This document shows, in pieces, positions 47,444 through 58,200 of a stretch of 64,000 nucleotides of DNA; position 1 is the first letter of the stretch, and every line of letters starts with the position of its first letter. Origin of the DNA: Adiantum capillus-veneris (lineage: Eukaryota > Streptophyta > Polypodiopsida > Polypodiales > Pteridaceae). The position numbers and the translations under genes are program-made. The stretch lies in contig CM043964.1 of the NCBI GenBank assembly GCA_014529385.2, positions 104,891,587 through 104,955,586 of the forward strand, read 5' to 3'. Below the pieces are notes generated by a model. It saw nothing but the letters and a program-made list of their open reading frames with translations. It was not told the origin of the DNA and made no database searches.

Positions 47444-48514
47444 TTGTTGGAAAGCCAACAATGTTATATATGTGATCTAAACTACCCATGCAAACAAGGA
47501 CAATTGCTAGCCTTGAAAATAGTGTATATTTTCAAGATCAAGGAGAAGGGCTTAGCAGAACTACCGGTCCATCTCTTTAGGGATTGCTATAACAACTATT
47601 CTGTTATGATGACTCCAAAGGATATTGATGAGACTAAATGCAAGGAGCATTTGATCCAAGAAGTGATACGGGAATGATAACCCAAATTATAGAGCCTATG
47701 ATAGCATGTTCAATCAAAGAGGAAAGCACGACAAGAGGCAGACACCTCAATGGTCGAACCAAGGGTAGAATGCAAAAACCACCTACAACACGGATATAAT
47801 AGGTGACACTAGAAAAAGGAGAGGTCCACTTGTGTCGCATCTATCAAGTAGCTAGTTTGAAGCTTTAATGGGGAAAACACCGGCTAGAAGAGAAAGAGCA
47901 AGTGTTGAGCATAGCCGTAGAGTTAGGGCAACAAACTTCCAAAATGGGTCAAAAAATACAGTGGATCAAGGGACTATTTTGTGAGCTAGATGTATTGAGA
48001 GTTGAGTGCATAACCCACTTCCATACACACTATGAGGGGTTTGGAATGACCTTAGAGGAAAGCTTTACCCTAGTTATTACCAATTTAAGTTTCCTCGGGG
48101 GCCAGCTCCATGGCAGGCTGGTCTGCCATTTGGGAATTTTACAGCTTCAGCACGGTCTCTATGAATTTTATGTATCTTGAGAAGTCTAAAGGGATTTATG
48201 GCTTGTCAGACAGAGTCTAGGTTGATGAGATAATAAGGCTTGAAGCCAGTGTTAGTTGCCGACACTACTGAGCTGAATGAATTTTTGGCATTATTCAAGA
48301 TACTGATATGAGTAATGAAATTCAAGACGATATTGTAATTTTAGGGTTGCCGAGTGCCGATAAGGTTGTGGCAAAGAAGCTCAATGAAGCTTTAACCGGA
48401 TGCAAAGGGAATGCCTTCAGACGAGCAATCATCTATACTTGCATCTTGAAGGCATGTGGCATTATCCATTATGTTGAAATGGACAGTAAGATTCACAATG
48501 ACATTGTCAGCTAA
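47444..48514 (+). pseudogene. Unidentified decayed coding stretch
   Basis: Three plus-strand frames (47444-47677, 47902-48180 and 48308-48514) have normal protein composition and lie in series. Examples are FRDCYNNYSVMMTPKDIDE, GLFCELDVLRVECITHFHTH and DIVILGLPSADKVVAKKLNE. Stops and frameshifts separate them. I do not recognise a family. It may be a broken host gene or part of an unknown element. Confidence 0.25.
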
Positions 48515-49871
48515 GGCTAATGAAATCCTTGGCGAGTCCTTGCTTTTTTAGTACACCAAATGTGGTAGCCAACGCCAAAGTGCATGGAATTATGGCCACC
48601 CAAAGTAAGTTGAATGCCCGCTCAAATTTTCTTGGCCACCCAATTGAGGAAAAAGACGGCTGCCCATAATTAAAATGGTTATTGTGTGTTGAAGGGGAGA
48701 AAGACAACGAAAGCATGGCATGAGGTGGGCAAGCAACGAGCGGCAGGGCGATAGAGGAGAGAATGGAAGGGCGGTCAGGGTGGTACTCGAGCAGGGGAGC
48801 AAAGAATTAAACATTTGAGAGTAGGCAAAGGCGACGGTTTTTGGCCCCACTCTCACCGCTTTTGGTTTTGTTGTCGAGCCCCCTGCCACATCAAAAAGGC
48901 CCTACTCCCACACAATGTCAATCATGACGCCGTGACTCTCGTGGAGGGTCCATTTCTTTAGGGATAATGGAGAGGGATTCAAAGGGGTGTGAAAAAGACT
49001 GCAAAGGGGGTAGGTTTTGGAAGAAATGAGCTCAAAGGACAAAGGAACTCCCAGCAAGCTCTCAAGGCAGTTGTTTTTGTGTGCCTACCGAGGCGACAAG
49101 GGTTGGAGAAGTAAAAACAAGGGCTCACAACGCTCTTTTAGTAAGGAGCAAGCAAGGCTCTAGGAAAGGAGGAAGAGGAGAGCTCGGACCAGGTTAAGTG
49201 GGGCTCACAAAGAAGGTACTCAAAATCAATGACCAAAGCATGCTCTTTTTCTCATGCATAAGCGAGGAGGGGACACGACCAAGGGAAGGTATTTGACTAA
49301 GACCAAGGATAGCAAGCTAAAAGTTCCAAACTCTCTCTCTCTCTCTTGAGCTTGGTAGGAGGAAGAAGTGAAGATATACAGAGTTCAACAACACTCAAAG
49401 CACAAAAATCCGACACGGAGGAAATTTTTCATCATCGAGGATATCTTAGATTTAGTTAATCCTTTTGTTAAATCATGAAGCTGTTAACAGTCCGGGTAAT
49501 TGTAAAGGGAGCAACTCCTATTTTAAGTTAACACAAGTAGTGATTATCGAAGCTTTCACTGTCTATTGTTCTTAATCTCTCTCACACCTTGCACAGCCAG
49601 AGGTCCTGCGCCTTCCCAGATCATGTTTCAAACGCATATCAACCGACACTCGAATAGGAACAAAATCAAGGACAACATATGGGACAACACAAAAAATTGA
49701 AAGGGTGCGTCATTGAGGAAAAAATGGACAAATCATGAGACAAGCGAGTGCTACTGTGAGGTTGAAAATGATGTTATTGTCCAGTACATTCCAATGAGGC
49801 CATACGGACAACCCGTGTATGGATACCCACAAAATGTGAGACCAATGCAAATATCGCCTATATGCTCCAAC
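48515..49871. other. Region left of old Copia element, includes its 3' LTR of unknown length
   Basis: The right end of this stretch should be the old Copia element's 3' LTR, which starts at 49872 and reads leftward. Its far end cannot be fixed without the partner LTR, which lies outside the window. Overlapping small frames at 48507-48889 and 49710-49928 are not convincing. A short CT run occurs near 49333. Confidence 0.4.
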
Positions 49872-51060
49872 ACCCCCACTCAAAAAAAGGTCTCTAGCTT
49901 TGGATGAAAAAACCCTTGGGGAGTTCAAGGGGAAAACCCAAGCCCCTATACAATGTGAAAATATGAACTAGTGATGATGATACAAGTGACTTAGAGATCA
50001 CAATGTGCAAGTGTGGAGTGTGCATAGTGCATGGTACCTATATGATTACAATGTGATATGTACAAATCTATTACAGTAGAAAAGAAGTTTATCTAGAAAA
50101 AGTGATGCCAAAGAAAATGCAAACTCTGAGCGCGCAAGAGAATGAAACGTGACTCGTTGAGGCCTTTGGTAAGAATGTCAGCAATCATCTGGTCACTTGG
50201 ACAATGTTCAACCATTATGGTGCCTTTTGTGTACTTCCTACCAAATATAACGATAATGTACAACAATGTGCTTTGACTTATTATGTTGAACATAGTCTTT
50301 TACAAGACTAATAGCACTTTGGTTGTCCCACGGCAAGAGTGTTCTAGAAAGAGAAGAGTGACCAATATCAACCAACATTTGTTGAACCTAGATCAGCTCA
50401 CGATCTACAAATGATGTTGCAACATATTTTGGCTCAGTCATAGAAATTGCAATAGAATGTTGTTTCTAGCTCGTCCAAGAAACAAGAAAACCATTTATAG
50501 AGAAGTAATTTCCACTAGTAGATCACACAGGTAAATGTGAACTTGCCCATCCTGCATTTATGTAACTCAAAAGAGAAAGAGATTGCATAGAATGCAATGT
50601 TATTTGTCATCGATAGACCAAACCAAAATCTGTAGTGCCTTTTGCAAATTCCAATAAAACTTGAACACTTGTAATGCAAACAACTGGTGAAAAGGCCTTT
50701 GGATAATCAACACTAGCAACTTGAGAGTAACCTTTTGCAACTAAACGTGCCTTGAACTTGTCAAAAGATCCATCTACTTTTACCTTTGTCTTATATACCC
50801 ACGTACACTTAATAGTTGTACGACCAGGAGGTAGTTCAATTACTATCCGTGTACCTTTAGAGATAAGAGAGTCGTACTCTATTTTCATTGTCCCTTTCCA
50901 TTGATCCTTTTGTGGCAAAGAGATAGCTTCATTATAAGTAACGTGATCTTCAAGAGTAGAGAAAGCATTATCCTCAATGGCGTCATCATAGACATGACAT
51001 GAACCATGTTCAAAATCAATAGGCAGATCAACAAAAATATCAATATCATCATTAGCAACA
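49872..51060 (-). mobile_element. Old Copia element, 3' part
   Basis: At 49872 the minus strand switches from the polypurine tract GAGTGGGGG to TGTTGGAGCATATAGG, a typical Copia 3' LTR start. RNase H remnants lie at about 50100-50580 and an RT fragment at 50607-50918. The element is cut at 51060 by CACTA element 2 and continues at 61801. Its outer end lies beyond the window or in unassigned DNA. Confidence 0.75.
50100..51060 (-). pseudogene. Copia RT and RNase H remnant of old element
   Basis: Frame 50607-50918 carries the start of the Copia RT domain: KDQWKGTMKIEYDSL, CTWVYKTKVKVDGSFDKFKA, then RLVAKGYSQV and DYPKAFSPV. The rest of RT, including the YVDD box, is missing by deletion. After a stop, RNase H pieces follow (about 50570-50120), with STSGNYFS-like, MTEPKYVATSF, WDNQSAISLVK and KHIVVHYRYI. 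Upstream (50919-51060) is the acidic linker between integrase and RT. Several stops make it non-functional. Confidence 0.8.
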
Positions 51061-51419
51061 CACTACAACAAAAAAACGTGTTATCGATGCGGCCCGTCGC
51101 TATGCGCGTCACTGTGAAACCTATCGCTATTAGCGACGCACATAGAAGAAAAAAAATTTATTGGGTAGAGGGCAGGTAGCCTGGCCTGTGCCTAGTTAAA
51201 AGATGGACACAGCCACAGCCAGACTTCCTGCCCTCTGCCCAAGAAAGCGAGCAGCACCAAAATATCAACCATGCTCCCGCGCATAGAAATTTCGGCAGAG
51301 TTCCCTTTGTTTTTACATAAAATTTTCAAAAAAAACCATATCATGTATACGCCTCCTACATGCTATCCATGTAGGATCTCACGTGAGATTTAAGGCCAAT
51401 GAAAGACAACCGTACCAAC

Positions 51420-51620
51420 CGAAAAGCATAGCCATAACTTAAAAGCATAACCATAACTTAAAACCATAACCGGCTATAACCACTTTGATCAAAACCATAA
51501 TGCAGATAACCATAACCATAAACAAAATTAACAATAACCATAAGCATAACCATAAAGAGAATCAATCACTGTCTATACAATGACAATGAAAATAATCATA
51601 ACCATAAGGGAAACAATAAC
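51420..51620. repeat. AACCATAACC minisatellite near the 3' end of CACTA 2
   Basis: Repeats of ATAACCATAACC lie 360-560 bp inside the terminus. They are the inverse of the TTATGG array of CACTA element 1 and occupy the equivalent end. Confidence 0.75.
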
Positions 51621-51824
51621 TATCTGAACACTAACTGTTTGTACAAAAAAGAGACACAGAAGCGTGTCTGTGTCTCACAAAGCATATAGATGAAATCTTG
51701 TCCACTAATGACTAGGCGTCGCAACCTGCACATAGGACAACTCACAAAATTAGTATTGATATTACTTCACATATACTGACTTAATTAAATCAACTCACAC
51801 ATATTAATGTCTCACCTCAAGCGA

Positions 51825-52580
51825 TCAGCAAGACTGTAAGGCCTCCCAGTCTACAGGCTCTCCTGAAGCTTCAAGATCATTCAGTACTTCATAGATACCT
51901 CTGCGATATCCATCTGACTCCTCCTCGCGTGATGGAGCTCGATGCATCGCAAGATTCTATGTTTATACAAAAATCAAAGTAATAAGAATACATGATTCAT
52001 CGCGTTTTAAAAAACGCCATAGTTAAGATTGGATTAGAAACTCACGAACTCATAGCGAAAGGTGTCGAAGCCTCCGCTGCCAAGATGAGATGTCCCCCTA
52101 GTGATCTGTCGTACCTGTGCGGCCTCACGCTGCTGTCTGAACCGCGTGGCCGCTGTCTGCTCATCCTCCCTGATCTGCAGCCACGTCTCGTGTGGGATGC
52201 CCGAAGGCTTCGGCGAGCCGGTCCTGAAAGCCTTCCGAGCTGTATCTCGTTGATGTTTGATGGTGTCCCGTGCAACACCCTTGATCCACCACGCTGAAAC
52301 AACAGAAGAACTCGGAGCAGGCTGGTACTCTCTCAGGATGGTCTCCACTATGTAAGTGACTTTTTCCTTTTCTTGTTGATCCCAAGACGTCAGAATGCTG
52401 GTCGAAAACTGCAGCTCCACGAGCTGGTGAATCCGCTATCGCATCTCAGTCCCGACTCTATCCATGTCAACAGAACCATCTCCCCGTACAGTATAGAGCT
52501 TGGAGGCACTAGGATCGTGTGCCCCCCAAGGTGTCCGAGGTGTGTCGAGAGGTGTGCCTGGGTAAGACGGGGGTCGTGAG
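51825..52580 (-). pseudogene. Second CACTA gene (TnpA / Transposase_24-like), element 2
   Basis: The conserved frame (52420-52046) reads MELQFSTSILTSWDQQEKEK, VTYIVETILREYQP, RFRQQREAAQVRQI and SHLGSGGFDTFRYEF. A GT-AG intron is predicted at 51957-52045, and the last exon (51956-51825) ends in DWEALQSC and a TGA. The same intron position occurs in element 1. Upstream (52440-52580) the frame is interrupted by one TAG at the site matching element 1's VGKARRQRSRY stretch. The Pro/Ser/Thr-rich N-terminus runs into the DUF4218 remnant near 52750. Confidence 0.7.
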
Positions 52581-52748
52581 CGAGGAGGGGTCGAAGCATC
52601 TGTGGACCCTCCTCCACAGCAACCACCACCTCCACCTGACTATCGTCGAGATCGGCGAGTGCGCCTGTGCTGCGGAGATGAGGACGTACTCGCCTCTGCC
52701 CCACCCCTAGGTGTCGAAGCGGCGGTGATGGGAGAAGAAGGCGTCGTA

Positions 52749-53637
52749 CTAGAACCGCTCTAGAAAGAACATCCAACGGCTGTGGACTGTACCTGCCACT
52801 GCAACCTCATCTACTACATGGACGAGCAAGTGAATTTGGATAGTTAGGTAGCTCGTGGGTAGATACTTCTCAATCATGAAAACTGCCTCAATGGAGTTAT
52901 CCCTTGTGACTCCAATAGATTCCTCCTGTATCTCCTTGGAAGAGATCCACCGCACTAGCTCTGAAATCTTGTATATGCAGGTCCGCACTTCCTCCGTTAA
53001 ACACCCCTTGATCGCAATTGGAAGAATGAATTGCAAGAACTTATGCTAGTCGTGCAATTTCAACCCTGACAGTTGATCATCCCAGGTGAATACTGTCTTG
53101 AGACATCGCATATATCCTGTTGGCGTCCTGAACTCTGAAATCACCCTTTTCACTTGTCGCTCTTGTTTTTTAGCAATACTCATGGCGCTCTTGGAAGTTT
53201 TGTTTGACCAGCTGCATTGGTGAAATCCCACAACTATGGCATCTTTCCAACCGGCTGCAAATCATCTCGTGAAGCTCGATTGTCTTTCATTCCCATGATT
53301 GTCTTCCAGAGGAGCTCTCCCACATTCTTGAATATATGCATTGGATCCATCAAATGGTTAATTAGTAGATCACCCCAGTACGGCAACGTATGGAGAATGG
53401 ACAAACGTTTCATTCCTGGAACAGGTTTCCCCTCATGTTGCTCCCATCGGCGACGCCACTCTTGTACATGCATAGGACGACATTTGACGTGACCAAGCTG
53501 GCCTTCGCGCAAGTGATGGCCATCTGGAAGATAACGGTGGTGACCTTGATAAATTGTCTTTCGAAGAGAGGTAGAATAGCGCACATCCAAAGACTGCCTG
53601 CAAATTGGACATGCATTGTATCCCGAAGTTGTTAGTC
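52749..53637 (-). pseudogene. CACTA tnp2 exon 3 with DUF4218 (element 2)
   Basis: After the intron at 53638-53716 the frame continues with LTTSGYNACPICRQSL, RYLPDGHHLR, then LPYWGDLLINHLMDPMHIFK, the end of the Transposase_21 core. A frameshift lies at about 53232. DUF4218 then follows from 53036 (FILPIAIKGCLTEEVRTCIY, VFMIEKYLPTSYLTIQIHLL, VHSRWMFFLERF). A TAG at 53046-53048 replaces an expected Trp codon. The frame stops at 52749, and the following DUF4216 region present in element 1 is absent. Confidence 0.8.
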
Positions 53638-53716
53638 CTACATATATTAAAGCATGAATCAGGCCAAGGCAAAGGGCTTGCGAATAGCGAGAATTTTGTT
53701 AATCAATAACCATTAC
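53638..53716 (-). other. Predicted tnp2 intron 2
   Basis: A 79-bp GT-AG intron (starts GTAATGGTTATTG, ends TATGTAG) lies exactly where the Transposase_21 protein continues from YGEASG to LTTSGYNACPIC. Confidence 0.7.
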
Positions 53717-54456
53717 CAGAAGCTTCTCCGTATCCTGGCCAATCATGCATAGTCCACATAAGAAGTCCATGGATCCTTGCATGCTGTTGTCCTACTGGTT
53801 CAACCGCATCTGCTATGTCGATCCCATGCCATAACTCCTGGAGCTCATCAACTAGTGGAGCTAGATAAACATCCATGTTTTTTGCTTTGAACCTACCAGG
53901 TACAATCAAGCTTAAAATCAAATGACCCTTCTTGATAGCAAGCCACGGCGGGAGGTTGTAATTGATAAGGTACACAGGCCAAGTGCTCCATGACGAGCTT
54001 CTCAAGCCAAATGGATTGACTCCATCCATTGCCATGCCCAAACGCAAATTGCGTGGTTCACTCTTAAAATGTGGCCAGGTATCTTCAATGTGCCTCCAAG
54101 CCTTCGAATCATCGGGCACCCTAAATGTTGCGTCAGTGGATCTATTCGTAGAATTCCACCGCATCAACTTTGCAATGGAACCACAACAAAACATGCTTTT
54201 TATCCGAGGAATAATAGGGAAATGCTGCAACACTTTAGTTGGCACTGTCTTGCCAACTGCATCTTTTTTGTAGTGCATTGCTCCGCACTTAGGACACAAC
54301 AGACAATCTGCGAATTCATTGCGAAAAAGAATGCAATCATTTGGACATGCATGAATCTTGTTGTAGTCCAAGCCAACTGAGGTCAGAAGTTGCTTTGCGT
54401 CTGGCCTGGAGGGGGGCATTTCATTGCCATCCGGGAGAAGTTGCTCCCGCAATAAC
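53717..54456 (-). pseudogene. CACTA tnp2 exon 2 (Transposase_21 core), element 2
   Basis: This open frame encodes the central tnp2 region: LLREQLLPDGNEMP, KIHACPNDCILFRNEF, CPKCGAMHYK, then IPRIKSMFCCGSIAKLMRW, GMAMDGVNPFG, YLINYNLPPWLAIKK and a region with VYLAPLVDELQELW. Length and motif order match plant CACTA transposases of the Transposase_21 family (PF02992 as I recall it). This exon has no internal stop. The protein would cut the element's ends during cut-and-paste transposition. Other exons carry a frameshift and stops, so the gene as a whole is broken. Confidence 0.85.
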
Positions 54457-54541
54457 CTGTTTAAGCCACATTAAATTAAAATTAAAGCTCTCCGAGCACA
54501 TCACCATTGCAATCGGAAAATCTCTTTTGTAAATTACGTAC
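54457..54541 (-). other. Predicted tnp2 intron 1
   Basis: An 85-bp GT-AG intron (starts GTACGTAATTT, ends CTTAAACAG) joins VTALFR to LLREQLL in the expected protein order. Confidence 0.7.
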
Positions 54542-54959
54542 CTAAACAAAGCAGTGACGCTTGCATCTGACCACCCGTACACTGACTGAAGATTCAAAAA
54601 CGCCAGACAAGTACGAAGCACATATATTTTGGCGCCTTCATAGATTGGTTGACATGCCAACTTTCTCAACATGTCTTCAAGAGATAGGCACACTGCTTCT
54701 GGTGCTGCTTCGTACGCATTCTCCTCGCTTGTCTTGAAGAAGGCATCCAGCATCTCCTCCATGCCATCGTCTTCTGTCTGTACGCCTTTTTCTGCTTCCA
54801 TCCGTGGCTCTATATTGGTCGCACCTTCACGCATAATATTTTTTTTCTCTCTCTCTCAGATGTAGGTGCTATGTCACGGAAATCAATGCCCGTTCCGTAG
54901 GAGTCGTATCGCAGATTCTGTACGGTTTCTCTAGCAAACTCTCCGTACTTGTGCACATG
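54542..54959 (-). pseudogene. CACTA tnp2 exon 1, downstream half (element 2)
   Basis: From the Copia insertion at 54959 the frame reads HKYGEFARETVQNLRYDSY, then an acidic region (MEEMLDAFFKTSEENAYEAA) and CLAFLNLQSVYGWSDASVTA before intron 1. One frameshift lies in the GAGAGA/AAAA run at about 54840-54855. The other half of the exon is at 60219-60303, on the far side of the Copia element. Confidence 0.7.
54955..54959. repeat. Target-site duplication (left) of young Copia
   Basis: ACATG directly precedes the LTR at 54960 and is repeated at 60219-60223. Confidence 0.95.
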
Positions 54960-55281
54960 TGTAAAGAATGAGGATGCAAGAGAGCTACACAAGACAAGCA
55001 CAAAGCACACAGAGATGGAAAGCTTCTTCTTCTTCTTCACAGAAAAGAGAGTACAAAATGACTAAGTGCTAAAGCTGAAAAGTAGCACATATGTACATGC
55101 GTTCTCTAAGTGTGAACTCGCTAGAAGCGTACTAGGCTGGCACTATAAGTGTAGTCTAGCTGTAGAATCACTGGCAGAGATCCTCCGTGTCGGTCACCTA
55201 ACGCACCAATGAGTAAATGCCGTAAGCGGCCAAGACCCGTAGTGGATGCCAGCTCAAGGTGTAGAGCTCGACATCTCAACA
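54960..55281 (-). repeat. 3' LTR of young Copia
   Basis: It runs from TGTAAAGAATG to ATCTCAACA on the plus strand. On the minus strand the LTR begins TGTTGAGATGTCGAG and is preceded by the polypurine tract GAGGGGGAG at 55282-55291. Confidence 0.95.
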
Positions 55282-55296
55282 CTCCCCCTCGAGCTC
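55282..55296 (-). other. Polypurine tract of young Copia
   Basis: The minus strand reads GAGCTCGAGGGGGAGT directly before the 3' LTR. Confidence 0.8.
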
Positions 55297-58200
55297 TGCA
55301 TGTCGCAGAGTCCAAGCATAGTCCGAAAACGTCGAAGCTTCTCAGCTCCAAGGGCCTTGGTAAAGATATCCGCTATCTGCTCCTCTCTACTGACGTAGAC
55401 CAAGTCGATGTCGCCCGCCAACACTCGCTCTCAAACGTAGTGGTAATGGACCTCTATGTGTTTGGTCCTGGCATGGAACACTGGGTTCCTAGCCAATTGC
55501 ATGCTGCTGAGGTTGTCACAATGGATGAAAATCTGCTGGTCCACCTGCACTCCCAAGTCCTCAAGTAATGTGCGTAGCCAAGCTACCTCGCACGCCGCAA
55601 CTGCTGCACCTCTGTACTTGGCCTCTGTGCTCGATAAAGCAACCATAGGCTGCTTTTTTCTGCTCCAAGCAATAGTAGCACTCCCAAAAGAGAACATGAA
55701 GCCACTCGTAGATCTCCTATCAACAATGCTACCTGCCCAATCTGCATCTGTATACCCATACAATGCTAATGGTGCATCTGCTGCATAGAACAATGCGTAG
55801 TCAAGAGTACCTTGCACATACCTAAGTGTGCGTCGTACTCCATCCAAATGCGGCTTCCTCGGAAGCTGCATGAACTGACTCTCTAAGCCTACTGTGTAGC
55901 TCAAGTCTGGCCTCGTGATAGTCAAGTAGATTAGACTACCCACAATCTTCCTGTACATGTTGACATCCTCAACAACATCACCCTTCTCTGCACTCAGCTT
56001 TGCATTCACATCCAAGGGAATAGAAATTGGCTTACAATCAGCCATACCATACTTTGACAACATGTCCAAAGCATACTGTCTCTGTGATAGCCATACACCC
56101 TCTGGAGTCTTGATCACCTCAATGCCAAGAAAGTAGCGCAACTCTCCTAAATCTTTCATTTCAAACTCCTGTTTGAGAAGACCCTTCGCATGGTCAATCT
56201 CCATAGCATTATCACCAACAATAATAAGGTCATCTACATATATGGTAATGACCACAATCCCCACATCACTCTCACGTACATAGAGTGAATGATCAGCATG
56301 AGCTCTCCTAAAACCAATACTGACAAGATACTTGGCAATCCTGTCATACCATGCTCTAGAGCCCTGCTTCAAACCATACAAAGCTTTGAGAAGTCTGCAT
56401 ACATAATCTGGGTAACCTGGATCGACATAACCAGGTGGCTGATCCATATACTCTTCCTCTTGCAACTCACCATTCAAGAAGGCATTCTTTACATCCATTT
56501 GATGCATAATCCATCCTCTAGATGCAGCCACTATTATGACAGCTCTCACAGTCGTCATCTTTGCCACTGGAGCAAAGGTCTCCTCATAGTCTATGCCATA
56601 CGTCTGTGCATAACCCTTTGCGATCAGCCTTGCCTTGTGACGCTCAATGTTACCATCAGCCTTATGCTTGGTTTTATACACCCATTTACAGCCAATAGCT
56701 TTCTTGCCACTTGGCAATGGCACCAACTCCCATGTGTCGTTTGCTTCCAATGCAGCCATCTCTTCATTCATTGCATCATCCCAATGCACATTTCCAACTG
56801 CATCCTCAAAACATGTGGGCTCCACATCCTGTATCACCTTAGCCATGTAGGCTTGGTGATGCGCTAGATACCCATCATAAGTCAATTTCTGAACTGGATT
56901 TCTGACTCTATTAGATCTGCGCGGTCCTGGGTCACTCCTTTGCCCTCTAGCATCTTCTTGTACTTTCCTTACACCAGGTATCCTCACAGCCGCAATTCCA
57001 AATTCCTCATCAAGACTTTGTTCAGAACCATCTGAATCTATGTCTACATGTGAAAAACTTGATGATGCATCAGCCATAAAGGGAGGTTCATCAACCTTTT
57101 CCTTTCCTTTTCCTGATACATTCCCTATACCTGTTGGTGGAGTAACATGCGTACGTATTCTACCATCCCATGGTTTCTCAACAGAGCCACGAGAAGAGGA
57201 CTCTTGTGGTCCACTCAAAACTCGTGACTGTGGCCGCACATTTTGTACAACCACATCATCTTTTACATCAGCCCCAATAGTGCCATGTGCATTACTGTAC
57301 CAGCTGCTCATCTCATCAAAGACTACATCTTTGCTCACTCGTAATTCTCGTGTAGTAGGATTGTAGCACCTGTACCCCTTTTGTTCAAGGGAATATCCCA
57401 CAAGAATACATTTCTCTACTTTAGGATCTAATTTCCTACGCAACTCATCTGGTACATGCACGTAAGCTATGCAGCCAAACACTTTCAAGTGTGCCAAATC
57501 AGGCTTTGTACCTGTAAACTTTTCCTCAGGTGTTACATCATGCACCGCAGCTGTAGGTGTCCTGTTCATAATGTACACAGCTGTATTTACGGCTTCAGCC
57601 CAAAAATGATGAGGCATGTTCTTCTCATTCATCAATGCACGTGCAACCTCTGCAATGTGCCTATTTTTCCTTTCTACGACCCCATTCTGTTGTGGAGTAT
57701 ATCTGCATGTAAACTACCTGCGTATACCATGCATTCGCAGAAAATCTGAAAAATCATTGGAGAATTACTCTCCCCCTCCATCTGACCTATATGTCTTGAT
57801 TTGCATATCTGTCTCCTTCTCAATCATGACTTTGAAGTCTTGAAAGTGACCAAACACTTCACTTTTGTTACGCATGAAGTAGACCCATACTTTCCTTGTA
57901 TGGTCATCAATGAAAGAGACATAATACCTGCAACCATGTATACTTGCAGTATCGGTTGGACCCCAAACATCTGTGTGCACCATCTCAAGTGGATTTTTAC
58001 ATACATTGCGCTCATGTGGAAATGAGCCCTTTGACTGTTTTCCAAACTTGCATGCTGCACACACTTTATGCATACCATCCACCTTGAATTTGGGCAAACC
58101 TTTTACAATCTTTTTTGATTGCATGCTGCTCAATCTCTGCTCATTGACATGGCCAATGCGTTTGTGCCAAATGTTAACATCAGCCACAACACCTGTGCCC

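Noticed and set aside
52161-52776. Additional overlapping frames on both strands in the second CACTA gene
   Set aside because: Only the frame conserved with CACTA element 1 (SHLGSGG..T.RYEF) is supported. The others are shadows in GC-richer DNA.
54810-55040. Possible signal-peptide protein (MKKKKKLSISVCFVLVLCSS), also at 59777-59977
   Set aside because: The start is inside the Copia LTR and occurs identically in both LTRs. It is a chance frame in LTR sequence.
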